A DNA stretch of 64,000 nt from CAZENU01 sp965222125 (GCA_965222125.1 CBDCTC010000004.1:142747-206746), one strand, 5' to 3'. Shown: positions 51,552 to 60,024, numbered from the stretch's first letter. Made by a program: numbers and translations. Notes: generated by a model not told the origin, from the letters alone.

Positions 51552-52127
51552 ATGCCGACAAAGGTGAAATTCGACGCCAAGAACAAGGAGCTGCTGGTAT
51601 CGCAAGACCGGCGCAACGCGCTGGACGTGTACAAGCTCCTGAGGATATTCCCCATACTGTCGCACCACGCCGTGGCGGACATCGGCTGCGGCCCGGGCTT
51701 CTTCACTATCCCGATGGCCAAGATGGTGTTCGACGGCAAGATATACGCGCTCGACATACAGGACGAGATGCTTGATGCCGTACGCGCCGAGGTGGCGAAG
51801 GTCAATCTGACCAACGTCGAAGTCGTAAAGAGCCAGGAGAAGAAGCTCCCCCTGGAGGACGACTCGCTCGATGGGGTGGTTGCGGCGTTCGTCCTCCAAG
51901 AGGCCGCCAGCCCCAGGACGCTGCTCAAGGAAGCGCTGCGGTGCCTCAAGACCCACGGGTGGCTCGTCGTCCTCGAGTGGTACAAGAGGGAGATGGAGGA
52001 GGGCCCGCCCGTAAGCCAGCGCATCGACATGGAAGAGCTGAAAGAGTTGACCGCGAAGGCGGGCTTCCGGGTCAGGGAAACCAGGGACCTCAACGGCAAG
52101 CAGTACATGGTGATGGCGAGGAAGTAG
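51552..52127 (+). CDS. SAM-dependent methyltransferase
   Basis: The 191-residue protein has the class I fold with motif I VADIGCGPGFFTI, an acidic residue after strand 2 (IYALDIQDEML), and a typical motif around EKKLPLEDDSLDGVVAAFVL. The substrate is unknown. It is embedded between hisA and hisF, with the hisF start two bases after its stop. Small methyltransferases in his operons of this type are not part of the known pathway. Confidence 0.9.
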   Translation: MPTKVKFDAKNKELLVSQDRRNALDVYKLLRIFPILSHHAVADIGCGPGFFTIPMAKMVFDGKIYALDIQDEMLDAVRAEVAKVNLTNVEVVKSQEKKLPLEDDSLDGVVAAFVLQEAASPRTLLKEALRCLKTHGWLVVLEWYKREMEEGPPVSQRIDMEELKELTAKAGFRVRETRDLNGKQYMVMARK

Positions 52128-52129
52128 GG

Positions 52130-53590
52130 TTGCTGACCAAACGGATCATCCCCTGCCTCGACATCGACCGCGGCCGGGTGGTGAAGGGTGTCAGCTTCGT
52201 CGACATCCGGGACGCCGGGGACCCCGTGGAGCTCGCGGCCCTGTATGATCGCGAGGGCGCCGACGAGTTGGTATTTCTCGACATCACCGCCAGCTCCGAC
52301 GCGCGCGACATCATGATCGACGTCGTGAAGCAGGTGTCGGAGCAGGTCTTCATCCCCCTGACAGTCGGCGGCGGCGTACGTTCCGTTGAGGGAGTCCGCG
52401 CCCTGCTGGAGGCGGGCGCTGACAAGGTATCGCTCAACACGGCGGCGGTGCAGCGGCCGCAGCTCATCGCGGAGACGTCCGATTTCTTCGGCTGCCAGTG
52501 CATCGTGGTAGCCATCGACTACAAGCGTCTCGAAGATGGGGATGACGACGTCCCTGGCCCCGAGGCGGCTGACCCGAGCTTGGCGCTCGATCAGGACTCG
52601 CGCTGGGAGGTCTACACGCACGGCGGGCGCAGTCGCACCGGGATAGACGCGGTCAAGTGGGCCCGTCGCGCGGCGGAGCTGGGCGCGGGCGAGCTGCTGG
52701 TCACGAGCATGGATGCCGACGGACGCCAGGACGGGTACGATCTGGAGTACACCCGGGCGGTGTCGGAGGCCACCGGGATACCGGTCATCGCCAGCGGAGG
52801 CGCCGGCGAGCTGGACCACGTGCGCGAGGCCCTGGACGAGGGCAAGGCCGACGCCGCCCTGGCCGCCAGCATCTTCCATTTCGGGAAGCTGAGCATCCGC
52901 GAGACCAAGGACTATCTCGAGGAGCGGGGGATTCCCGTACGCCCGATAATCGGAGGAGCGGCCTTGGAAGACGCGATGGTCCGGCTGGACGGGAGCGGAC
53001 TGGCGCCGGCCATCGTGCAGCACGCCGAGACGGGCGAGGTGCTGATGTTGGGCTACGTCAGTGCCGAGTCGTTGCGGCGTACCCTGGAGACCGGCGAGGT
53101 CTGGTTCTACAGCCGCAGCCGCGCCGAGCTATGGCGCAAGGGCGAGACCTCGGGCAGCTACATGCGCGTCAGATCGGCATCGGTCGACTGCGACGGCGAC
53201 ACTCTTCTGTTGAAGGTCGACCCGGAGGGCCCCGCCTGCCACACGGGCGAGAGGACATGCTTCTTCACTCCGCTCGAAGCAACGCCGGAGTTCGAGCGCG
53301 CCGACACGGGTCCGGGAATCGTCGAAGAGCTGTTCGCGGTGATCCAGGACCGCAAACGCGACATGCCCGAGGGCAGCTACACGGCCGATCTGCTCCGCCG
53401 GGGCATCGACCGGGTGAGCCAGAAAGTCATCGAGGAGGCGGGGGAGACGGCGCTGGCGGGCGCCAGGGGCGACAGGGAGAACCTCGCCGCCGAGGCAGCC
53501 GACCTCGTCTACCACACCCTCGTGCTTCTGGCGGCCTCGGACGCCAGGCCGGAGGACGTTTGGGAGCAGCTCCGAAAGCGCAGGCGGTAA
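52130..53590 (+). CDS. HisF-HisI-HisE three-domain fusion
   Basis: One uninterrupted 486-residue frame encodes three histidine enzymes. Residues 1-272 are HisF, with catalytic Asp11 (PCLDIDRGRVVKG) and Asp130 (VVAIDYKR) and a 20-residue acidic insertion around 136-156. Residues about 285-385 are HisI (phosphoribosyl-AMP cyclohydrolase), with Cys354, Asp355, Asp357, Cys370 and Cys377 for zinc and magnesium. Residues 393-486 are HisE (phosphoribosyl-ATP pyrophosphatase), with EEAGE at 435-439. It begins with TTG (52130), two bases after the methyltransferase stop. HisIE fusions are common; joining HisF to them is unusual. Confidence 0.93.
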   Translation: MLTKRIIPCLDIDRGRVVKGVSFVDIRDAGDPVELAALYDREGADELVFLDITASSDARDIMIDVVKQVSEQVFIPLTVGGGVRSVEGVRALLEAGADKVSLNTAAVQRPQLIAETSDFFGCQCIVVAIDYKRLEDGDDDVPGPEAADPSLALDQDSRWEVYTHGGRSRTGIDAVKWARRAAELGAGELLVTSMDADGRQDGYDLEYTRAVSEATGIPVIASGGAGELDHVREALDEGKADAALAASIFHFGKLSIRETKDYLEERGIPVRPIIGGAALEDAMVRLDGSGLAPAIVQHAETGEVLMLGYVSAESLRRTLETGEVWFYSRSRAELWRKGETSGSYMRVRSASVDCDGDTLLLKVDPEGPACHTGERTCFFTPLEATPEFERADTGPGIVEELFAVIQDRKRDMPEGSYTADLLRRGIDRVSQKVIEEAGETALAGARGDRENLAAEAADLVYHTLVLLAASDARPEDVWEQLRKRRR

Positions 53591-53594
53591 GGCC

Positions 53595-53900
53595 GTAATT
53601 GGTCAGACCTGCTGAACGGAACGTGGCCCACCTAGGTGGTTTCCCGCTCTCCGTCGGCACCACAGTACCGCTGTCGTCGAAGTCTTCTTGGGATGGGCCG
53701 TCGCCATACGACCCGTTTGCCCCGAGTGCCCCGACGCTTCGTCGGGGTGTATCGAAGAGCCCCCACGACCCTGTCTTTGGGTGGGGCCGTCACCAGCATT
53801 GGCGGGAAGGTTGCGTGCGCCCTTTCGATACGCGCCGGTCAAGGCGCCGGCGCTACTCAGGGTGAACGGGTTGCCTCGGCCTTTAAGTCTGAACGGTTAC
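53595..53900. mobile_element. MITE copy B (306 bp)
   Basis: The ends GTAATTGGTCAGACCT and AAGTCTGAACGGTTAC are diverged versions of the family termini. The last 130 bases (from GTGGGGCCGTCACCAG onward) match copy C closely and copy A over 95 bases. Flanking 8-mers GTAAGGCC and GGCAGCCC agree at five positions, so the target duplication has decayed. It starts four bases after the his fusion gene. No other gene is seen between that gene and 53933. Confidence 0.72.
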
Positions 53901-53932
53901 GGCAGCCCGACCCCGAACTTCAGGCGGGCGGT

Positions 53933-54838
53933 CTAGTCCGACGACGCTTCTTCCGCAGCCGCGGATTCGTCGCCCTTCAGCGTGTTCTTCATGGCGGCTA
54001 TGGCTATCTCGATCTGGTCGTCGTCCGGCTGGCGCGTGGTCAACGACTGGAGTGCCAGACTGGGCGACGCGACCAGGCGTACGATCGGGTTGTCGCCGTA
54101 GGACCAGCTCAGCCTGATGGCCTCGTAGCCGAGGGCCGCGACGACCGGCACGAGGACGATGCGCGAGGTGAACAGCCACCACAGCGGATCGCGGCCGACT
54201 AGTGTGAACACCAGTATCGCCAGCACCACGACGAAGAGCAGGAACGCGGTGCCGCATCGCGGGTGCGCGGTGGGGTAACGCCGCACGGCCTCGACTTCCA
54301 GCGGATCGAGGTGCTCCTGGGCGTGGACGGTCATGTGCTCCGCGCCGTGGTACATGAACACCCGCCGGATCTGCTCCATCTGACCGATCAGGACGATGTA
54401 GCCGAGGAATAACGCCAGCCTGATCGCGCCCTCCGCCACGTTGCTGACAAGGTCCGACCCCCCGAACAGGGAGCCCAGAGCTTCGCTGGTGACAACGGGC
54501 AGCAGGAAGAACAGCCCTATGGCGAACACGACGGACAGCGTGAGGACGCCCGCCACAGCGGCCCCGCCGATCTCTTCGCCCTCGGCCTCGGCCGCGACGT
54601 TTGCGGAGTAGATCAGCGCCCGCATCCCCAGCGACAGCGACTCGATCAGCGCCAGGACGCCTCGGACGAAGGGGACCCTGCGCAGACGGCCGGTGAACAG
54701 CGTGCTAATCGGCTCGGAGCGCAGCGCGACCGTACCGTCCGGGCGCCTGACCGCTATCGAGGAGCAGCGCTGCCCGCGGATCAGGACGCCTTCAATTACG
54801 GCCTGGCCGCCGTAGCTGGGAGGGGTTCTCGTGGTCAT
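53933..54838 (-). CDS. DUF1385 family membrane protein (YqhQ-like)
   Basis: The 301-residue protein starts with the family hallmark YGGQAVIEGVLIRGQRCSSI, then has four or five membrane segments (AGVLTLSVVFAIGLFFLLPV; LALFLGYIVLIG; AFLLFVVVLAILVFTLVG). Between them lie the conserved metal-like motif MYHGAEHMTVHAQEH and YPTAHPRCGTAF. Its role is unknown; in firmicutes and Chloroflexota it is often next to rpmE or prfA, as here. The C-terminal 30 residues are charged. Confidence 0.93.
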   Translation of the reverse strand: MTTRTPPSYGGQAVIEGVLIRGQRCSSIAVRRPDGTVALRSEPISTLFTGRLRRVPFVRGVLALIESLSLGMRALIYSANVAAEAEGEEIGGAAVAGVLTLSVVFAIGLFFLLPVVTSEALGSLFGGSDLVSNVAEGAIRLALFLGYIVLIGQMEQIRRVFMYHGAEHMTVHAQEHLDPLEVEAVRRYPTAHPRCGTAFLLFVVVLAILVFTLVGRDPLWWLFTSRIVLVPVVAALGYEAIRLSWSYGDNPIVRLVASPSLALQSLTTRQPDDDQIEIAIAAMKNTLKGDESAAAEEASSD

Positions 54839-54860
54839 CTTCGTCTATGGGCCTCGCCGG

Positions 54861-54892
54861 GAAAGAAAAAGGGGTGAGTCGGTCTCACCCCT
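54861..54892 (-). terminator. Intrinsic terminator after rpmE
   Basis: On the minus strand AGGGGTGAG and CTCACCCCT form a 9-bp stem with a five-base loop, followed by TTTTCTTTC. It lies 25 bases after the rpmE stop codon and separates it from the DUF1385 gene. Confidence 0.85.
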
Positions 54893-54917
54893 GTTCGGCA
54901 CTGAGCGCTTTGAGCGG

Positions 54918-55121
54918 CTACTGCAGGTTGAAGCGGCGCTTCATCCTCTCGACCCGACCCTCGGTGTCGACGATCCTCTGCTCGCCCGTATAGAACGGGT
55001 GGCACTCGCTGCATAGCTCAACGCGGAGGCTGGGCTTCGTGGAACCGGTGGTGAAGGTGTTCCCGCATGAACACGTAACCATCACGTCTTCGTAGTAGGC
55101 CGGATGTATCTTGGGTTTCAT
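54918..55121 (-). CDS. rpmE: 50S ribosomal protein L31
   Basis: The 67-residue protein MKPKIHPAYYEDVMVTCSCG has the zinc-binding form, with Cys in CSCG and CSECHPF, and is followed by YTGEQRIVDTEGRVERMKRR. It sits at the end of the L21-L27-L31 run, 11 bp after rpmA, and is followed by a terminator. Confidence 0.96.
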   Translation of the reverse strand: MKPKIHPAYYEDVMVTCSCGNTFTTGSTKPSLRVELCSECHPFYTGEQRIVDTEGRVERMKRRFNLQ

Positions 55122-55132
55122 CGTCGAAATGC

Positions 55133-55393
55133 CTATTGCTCGATGGGGTAGACGCTGGCGCGCCGCTTGTCACGCGTTGCGGCCTCGAATTTGACCGTGC
55201 CGTCGATCAGGGAGAACAGCGTGTGGTCCCGCCCCAACCCGACGTTGGTGCCGGCCTCGATGCGCGTGCCGCGCTGGCGGACGATGATCGACCCCGCTGT
55301 AACGAACTCGGTGTCGTAGCGTTTGACGCCGAGACGCTGGCCTCGGCTGTCGCGGCCGTTCCTGGTGCTGCCGCCGCCCTTTTTGTGTGCCAT
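55133..55393 (-). CDS. rpmA: 50S ribosomal protein L27
   Basis: The 86-residue protein starts MAHKKGGGSTRNGRDSRGQR and has the L27 signature AGSIIVRQRGTRIEAGTNVG. It lacks the cleavable N-terminal extension seen in Firmicutes L27. It contacts the peptidyl-transferase centre. It begins 21 bases after the rplU stop. Confidence 0.97.
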   Translation of the reverse strand: MAHKKGGGSTRNGRDSRGQRLGVKRYDTEFVTAGSIIVRQRGTRIEAGTNVGLGRDHTLFSLIDGTVKFEAATRDKRRASVYPIEQ

Positions 55394-55414
55394 GCGGTCC
55401 CCTCCGGAACGCTC

Positions 55415-55735
55415 CTACGCCGTGATGTCCTTGACGGTCAGCGCAGTGTAGGACTGCCTGTGACCCTGCTTGCGGTGGTAGCGCGTCTTCGCCTTGTACT
55501 TGTAGACGACGATCTTCTTGCCCCTGCCGTGCTCAACTATCTCGGCGGTCACCCTGGCGCCGGACACGGTAGGATTCCCCAACGTGACCTCGCCGTCCTT
55601 CGACACCATGAGAACGTGGTCGAACTCCACCGTCTCGCCCGCCTCCTGAGGAAGAGACTCGACGCGGATGGTGTCGCCCGGCCGCACCTGGTACTGCTTT
55701 CCGCCCGTCTGTACGATCGCGTAGGTAGTCATCAT
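55415..55735 (-). CDS. rplU: 50S ribosomal protein L21
   Basis: The 106-residue protein begins MMTTYAIVQTGGKQYQVRPG and ends with YKAKTRYHRKQGHRQSYTAL, both diagnostic. Two adjacent ATG codons (55735 and 55732) could start it; the difference is one residue. It heads the rplU-rpmA-rpmE cluster. The upstream sequence gives no strong promoter match. Confidence 0.96.
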   Translation of the reverse strand: MMTTYAIVQTGGKQYQVRPGDTIRVESLPQEAGETVEFDHVLMVSKDGEVTLGNPTVSGARVTAEIVEHGRGKKIVVYKYKAKTRYHRKQGHRQSYTALTVKDITA

Positions 55736-55779
55736 CTGCCAACAGTAGATTCTACGGTCAGCCAGCCCCCACGGTCAAG

Positions 55780-55809
55780 GCGGATAGTGGATAGTGGATG
55801 GCGGATAGT
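55780..55809. repeat. Short tandem GGATAGT repeat
   Basis: A 30-bp run GCGGATAGTGGATAGTGG then ATGGCGGATAGT repeats the unit GGATAGT three times with small variation. It lies in the 657-bp intergenic stretch between rplU and the ABC transporter genes, where no gene is visible. Confidence 0.65.
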
Positions 55810-56106
55810 TGGGTAGGGAATAGCGGGAGGGCGGTACTGCTTTCGAGCGGTGCCGATGAACCTCGTCCCGGCCCCCTGGGCAAGTGTGGCGGAGGCCGGT
55901 CCGCAAAAATATGGCCGATTCTGTACCATTCTGTCTCATTCCTATCTGAGCGGTGGGACACGTGGCCGGAAAATGGGACGCTCGGCGTCTCACTGGCCCT
56001 ATCGGAGGCGGGACGCCGCAGGTCGAGATGAGACACGGGTGTCTCGTCGTATCCGTCGTGTGGACGCCCGGGGCGAGCTCGATCTATCTGCTGGCGAGTG
56101 TTTGTC

Positions 56107-56258
56107 GTAACTGTTCAGAGTTGCTGAGAGGAACACTCGGGTGGGGCCGACACCAGTATTGGCGTGAAGGTTGCGTGCGCCCTTCGATACGCGCCGGTGA
56201 AGCACCGGCGCCACTCGGGTCAACGGGTTGTGCGGGCCCCTCAAGTCTGAACAGTTGC
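56107..56258. mobile_element. MITE copy C (152 bp)
   Basis: The ends are GTAACTGTTCAGAGTT and AAGTCTGAACAGTTGC. The inside matches the right half of copy B (GTGGGGCCG-CACCAG-ATTGGCG, then GAAGGTTGCGTGCGCCC). Flanking 8-mers TGTTTGTC (56099-56106) and TGGTGGTC (56259-56266) agree at six positions. Confidence 0.78.
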
Positions 56259-56337
56259 TGGTGGTCACGAGTAAAGAATAGCACGGATGTACTGTGGGGT
56301 ACAAGAGGACCGTCGGGCCCGGATTCGCCGCGGCTTT

Positions 56338-56375
56338 CACCCTCACCCCAGCCCTCTCCCGTCGATGGAGAGGGG
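56338..56375. repeat. Dispersed hairpin repeat
   Basis: CCCTCACCCCAGCCCTCTCC is followed by a hairpin of CCCTCTCC and GGAGAGGG with a seven-base loop (56352-56374). The phrase is a well-known dispersed intergenic motif in high-GC genomes. It lies directly beyond the ABC permease stop codon and could slow transcription from either side. Confidence 0.6.
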
Positions 56376-56392
56376 GGTTTCTACGCCGTAGC

Positions 56393-57121
56393 CTAGCGTC
56401 TAAGTGTCCCCACCGCTGCGGCCAGCAGGGCCAGTGAGAACACGCCGAGGGCTGCCAGGTTGGGCCACAGCTCCGCCAGGCCCGTGCCCCGCAGCATGAT
56501 CTCGCGCAGGGCGTCGACAGCGTATGTCAGGGGAAGCACGACGGAGAACCACTCGAAGAGAGTGGGCATCTGCTCGACGGGGATTATGACCCCGGACAGG
56601 AATATCTGCGGCGCCAGGACGATCGGGATGAACTGGACGACCTGGAACTCGTTGTTGGCAAAGCTGGAGACGAATATGCCCAGGCTGACGGCGACGGTGA
56701 CGACGAGAAAGAGTATCGATCCGATCTCCCAGAGGCTTCCGACATATTCGATGCGAAGGACGAAGATGGTGAATGCCAGGATCACGGCGGTCTGGACGAT
56801 CGCGAAGATGAGGAAGCCGAGCATGTAGCCCAGCATGATGTCGAAGCTGCCCACCAGGGTGGTCTGGAGTCGTTCGAGCGTCCCCTGTGCGCGCTCCCGC
56901 AGAAACCCGACGCCGGTCAGCATAAAGGTGAAGAGGAACACGAACACCGCGAGCAGGCCCGGGGCAACGCGGTCGAGCACGGAACGCTGCTCGACGAGAC
57001 TGAAGCCTACCAGCGACATGACAATGAGCGGTCCGACGATAAGCAGGCCGATGGAGCGCCGGTCGCGCAACATCTGACGGACGATCCGCTCGGTGATGGC
57101 GAGGACGCGGTCTGCAGACAT
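56393..57121 (-). CDS. ABC-2 type transporter permease
   Basis: The 242-residue protein has six hydrophobic segments, starting with GLLIVGPLIVMSLVGFSL, and the ABC-2 signature GVGFLRERAQGTLERLQTTL followed later by FIPIVLAPQIFLSGVIIPVEQMP. It should form the membrane part of a drug or lipid exporter with the ATPase encoded just upstream; the two overlap by one base (TGATG). The substrate is unknown. Confidence 0.92.
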   Translation of the reverse strand: MSADRVLAITERIVRQMLRDRRSIGLLIVGPLIVMSLVGFSLVEQRSVLDRVAPGLLAVFVFLFTFMLTGVGFLRERAQGTLERLQTTLVGSFDIMLGYMLGFLIFAIVQTAVILAFTIFVLRIEYVGSLWEIGSILFLVVTVAVSLGIFVSSFANNEFQVVQFIPIVLAPQIFLSGVIIPVEQMPTLFEWFSVVLPLTYAVDALREIMLRGTGLAELWPNLAALGVFSLALLAAAVGTLRR

Positions 57122-57858
57122 CAGTCGGTCGACCGACTCAGGAAGTGTATGAACGCGTCCTCCAGGGAGGCGTCTGGCCCCCCGGTGGCTGCGCGGAGCG
57201 CCGAAGGCGTATCGAGGGCGATGACCTTCCCGTCTCTGAGGAATGCCAGCCGGTCGCAGTGGGCGGCGTCGTCCATCGTGTGGCTGGAGATCATGATGGT
57301 TGTGCCAGACTGCGCCATCCGCCTGAATCGCTCCCAGAAGACGGCGCGAACGTCGGGGTCGAGTCCGACGGTCGGTTCGTCCAGAAGGAGCAGGGCCGGA
57401 CGATGGACCAGGGCGATGGCGAGGCTGACCCGCTGACGCATGCCTCCGCTCAGGTTCAGAATCGTGTCGGAGCTTCGCGGCGTCAGGTCCACCAGATCGA
57501 TCGCCTCCTCCACAGACCGGCCGCGCGAGCGACGGTCGGACATTCCGTACATCCGCGCGAAGAAGTCGACGTTCTCTCTGATCGAGAGCTCCTGGTACAG
57601 AGCGCTGAGCTGGGGCATGTAGCCGACTCGCGACGCCTGACGGGGAGATGGGGACTCGCCGTGGACGGTGAGCGTCCCACCGTCGTTACGAAGCAGGCCG
57701 ACCATCAGCCTCATGAGAGTCGTCTTCCCGGAGCCGTTGGCCCCGAGCAGCACGAACACCTCCCCCTCCGTCACGGACAACGAGAGGCCGTTCAACACCT
57801 CGAGCGTGCCGTAGCTGAACGTGAGGCCACTCGCTTCGACTACGGGCGAGGCTTGCAT
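57121..57858 (-). CDS. ABC transporter ATP-binding protein
   Basis: The product has Walker A GANGSGKTTLMRLMVGLL, the Q-loop in YMPQLSALYQELSIREN, the signature LSGGMRQRVSLAIALVHRP, Walker B LLLLDEPTVGLDPD and the H-loop in ISSHTMDDA. It is the DrrA/CcmA-type partner of the downstream ABC-2 permease. The frame is open to an ATG at 57933 with AGGG nearby, but those 25 codons overlap a degenerate MITE end and have no family character. I prefer the ATG at 57858 (MQASPVVEASGLTFSYG, 245 residues); the upstream start remains possible. Confidence 0.9.
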   Translation of the reverse strand: MQASPVVEASGLTFSYGTLEVLNGLSLSVTEGEVFVLLGANGSGKTTLMRLMVGLLRNDGGTLTVHGESPSPRQASRVGYMPQLSALYQELSIRENVDFFARMYGMSDRRSRGRSVEEAIDLVDLTPRSSDTILNLSGGMRQRVSLAIALVHRPALLLLDEPTVGLDPDVRAVFWERFRRMAQSGTTIMISSHTMDDAAHCDRLAFLRDGKVIALDTPSALRAATGGPDASLEDAFIHFLSRSTD

Positions 57859-57902
57859 GAGCGGAGCTTCGGTGTCCAAGTCAAATATCCGTTGACCCTG
57901 CG

Positions 57903-57952
57903 CGCTACTCGAGGTGAACGGGTGTGTGGGCATCGTCCCTGAACAGCCACAT
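57903..57952. mobile_element. Degenerate right end of the MITE family (copy E)
   Basis: The stretch CGCTACTCGAGGTGAACGGG followed by TGTGTGGGC and CCTGAACAGCCACAT matches the right-hand 50 bases of copies A-C with several changes. The left part is not recognisable. It lies between the ABC ATPase and the PLP-enzyme gene, and its remnant may have created an upstream start codon for the ATPase. Confidence 0.5.
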
Positions 57953-57962
57953 ACCCGGCCTG

Positions 57963-59099
57963 CTACGTCGTCAGGGCGTTTGTGACGCGGTCTATGACGA
58001 TCTCGTCCTCGCCGTCGTTCAGGGCGTAGACGTTGAGCTCGACGGTGTCGTCGTCCAGCGGCAGGATCCAGATGCGCGGGTCCTCCTCGTACAGGTCTTC
58101 GGCCATCTCGGGCACGGTCTTGCCCACGGCCTCGGTGTCGATCTTGGCCCGCAGGCTGTAGCCGAAGTAGAGCGGGAAGCGCTCGACTATCTCGCCGTCG
58201 AACACCGCAAGCTCGGACAGCGCGGCGTTCATCCGGACCAGCCGCTGCTCGACTTCGGCCAGGCGGTCTTCGTGGTTGGTCGTGACCCAGCTGTCGACCG
58301 CGTTGACGAGGGCGACGATCTGGCCGCGGTCCATCTTCATCCCACGTCCGAAGCCCTGACCGTCCCCGTGGAACTCCACGAAGCCGTTCGCGACGACGGC
58401 GTCTACGAGGTCCTTTCTGCCGCAGACGTAGCCCGCGGCGTTAGGGCCGCCGACGTACTTGCCGCCGAAGCAGACCAGGTCCGCCGCGCGGGCGGTCGTG
58501 ACGAAGCGGTCGAGAGGGTAGACGATGGCCGCCGCGTCAGCGATCAGGGGCACGCCGTGTCGATGCGCCGCGTCGACCGTCTGCTGCAGCGTCGGGACGT
58601 CGGCGTCGCCCGTGTAGCCGACGTAGTACTCGACGGCGGCGGTGTCGGGACCGATGGCGGCCTCGAGCTGCTCCAGCGTGCAGCCGCGCTTGTCGCCGAC
58701 CTTGACCAGCTTGCCGCCGGGGTACGTCAGGCACCTCGCGAATATGTAGTCGTGGGCCGCCAGCACGACGAACTCGTCCTTCATGCCCGTCGTGTCCGGG
58801 AGCTGTCCCATCTTCTGCTTGTCGTTGCCGGCCATGCACGCGGCGGCGCTCAGGGTGAGCGCAGACGCGGCCCCGGACGTGAGGTGTGCCGCCTCGACGC
58901 CGAGCAGCCCCGCGATGTGGTCGCCGGCGTTCCGCAGCAGCTCCGCCATGTCGACCCAGTTCCTGTTGGCGTCGGCCATCAGGTCGAGGCTCTGCTGAGT
59001 GAGAATCGATCCGCCCTTGGTCGTGTCCGCGCCTGCCGCGTTTATCAGCCGCCTTACCCCGAGAGCCTTGTAGGCGTCACCGCCATCGAATATCCCCAT
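57963..59099 (-). CDS. SelA-like PLP-dependent enzyme
   Basis: The 378-residue protein has the fold-type I pattern of SelA and related aminotransferase-like enzymes. The N-terminal LGVRRLINAAGADTTKGGSI and HLTSGAASALTLSAAACMAG are followed by AAHRHGVPLIADAAA and the PLP lysine region ADLVCFGGKYVGGPNAAGYV. Relatives include D-glucosaminate-6-phosphate ammonia-lyase and SelA itself; bona fide SelA is usually longer, so a lyase or racemase is more likely. The ATG at 59099 has GGGAGGA ten bases upstream; a 12-codon extension is possible. Confidence 0.87.
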   Translation of the reverse strand: MGIFDGGDAYKALGVRRLINAAGADTTKGGSILTQQSLDLMADANRNWVDMAELLRNAGDHIAGLLGVEAAHLTSGAASALTLSAAACMAGNDKQKMGQLPDTTGMKDEFVVLAAHDYIFARCLTYPGGKLVKVGDKRGCTLEQLEAAIGPDTAAVEYYVGYTGDADVPTLQQTVDAAHRHGVPLIADAAAIVYPLDRFVTTARAADLVCFGGKYVGGPNAAGYVCGRKDLVDAVVANGFVEFHGDGQGFGRGMKMDRGQIVALVNAVDSWVTTNHEDRLAEVEQRLVRMNAALSELAVFDGEIVERFPLYFGYSLRAKIDTEAVGKTVPEMAEDLYEEDPRIWILPLDDDTVELNVYALNDGEDEIVIDRVTNALTT

Positions 59100-59266
59100 C
59101 TGGAATCGTCCTCCCGTTGTCTTGTTGGCGCCCAACCGCTTTGGGCGCGATGAAGATACTTGCGCCCGTGGGGTGTGTCAATGGCCTACCCCGTTGTGGG
59201 CGTCTGTAGTATAGGCCGCCGGCGAGCCACCCCGTGTACCGGAGCACTTTTCCGTCGGCCCCGTCC

Positions 59267-59300
59267 GAACCGGACGTGCGGCTTTCACCGCATCCAGCTC
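59267..59300 (-). ncRNA. Group II intron domain V (remnant of a group II intron)
   Basis: The minus strand from 59300 to 59267 is a 34-base hairpin. GAGCTGGAT pairs with GTCCGGTTC (with G-U pairs), the catalytic AGC lies in the lower stem, and the upper stem GCGGTGAAAGCCGC carries a GAAA tetraloop and a two-base bulge. This is the layout of group II intron domain V. Just downstream the sequence GGGGCCGACGGAAAAG followed by GTGCTCC looks like domain VI. No reverse transcriptase is found on the minus strand upstream, so only the 3' end of the intron is recognisable. Confidence 0.82.
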
Positions 59301-59709
59301 TCCAGTGTCTTGGTCAGCGGGTAGTGTCGTTAGTCAGGTGCGGTGCCGAATGGCACCACATTGTCGCATGCGCAGTGCGATTGGGTTACGCGGCTGCGTG
59401 TGGATGCGCCAGGGGGCGGCGTGGGAGTCAAGCGTTCCTAGCGACAACCCTGTTTCATGTCCCGTTCAAGCAGCGTGCAAGCACTGTTCCCCAAGGTTGC
59501 CTTCACCTGACTTTCAGGTCAGAATGGTCGAGTCCCCGCAGGGACTTTTTGCAAGCTGGCAGGGACGAGCCGTATCTCGGAGATGGCATTTTCTATCCTC
59601 CAGTCAGACTCAGCATCTCCGCCAACGTGTTCTGTAGTAAGAGCCACGTCGGAGCTCCATTGGATGCAGTGCTGGGCCACCCGAAACAGGTCATTCGAGG
59701 GATAATAGG
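59301..59709. other. Noncoding stretch upstream of intron domain V
   Basis: If the intron extended to the right, this is where domain IV and the end of a reverse-transcriptase gene should be. I find no frame with reverse-transcriptase or maturase motifs on the minus strand and no convincing gene on plus. It is probably degraded intron or unrelated noncoding sequence. Confidence 0.5.
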
Positions 59710-59934
59710 ATGGTCCTCGGGCTGATTGCCGTCTCGATACTGAATGCTCTTGCTGCTGTTCCGATGGGGCTACGGGCAAGACACGATTTTGCCCGTCAGG
59801 GCCGACTTTCTCTGCCGGTCGCGATCTGGTGCGGAGTCAACATGCACGGTCACGCAGCGGTTACGTTCACGCTTGCATGGCTGAACCGTGGTTCGCTCAA
59901 TGAACCGACACCGATCAGCCTGGCACTTGGCTAA
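59710..59934 (+). CDS. Small hydrophobic protein of unknown function
   Basis: The 74-residue frame starts MVLGLIAVSILNALAAVPMG, a likely membrane segment, followed by RARHDFARQGRLSLPVAIWC and a second hydrophobic stretch, HAAVTFTLAWLNRGSL. The start has a purine-rich GAGGGATAAT upstream. It resembles no family I recognise and lies between an intron remnant and a transposase remnant, so it may be a fragment or a chance frame. Confidence 0.4.
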   Translation: MVLGLIAVSILNALAAVPMGLRARHDFARQGRLSLPVAIWCGVNMHGHAAVTFTLAWLNRGSLNEPTPISLALG

Positions 59935-60024
59935 GAAACTATCTCAAAATCATAACGCACAAATGGCTTGAGCGGTTTATGAGGTGATTCGTATGGTTTC
60001 TCCAAACACATTTGGAGGAACTTC

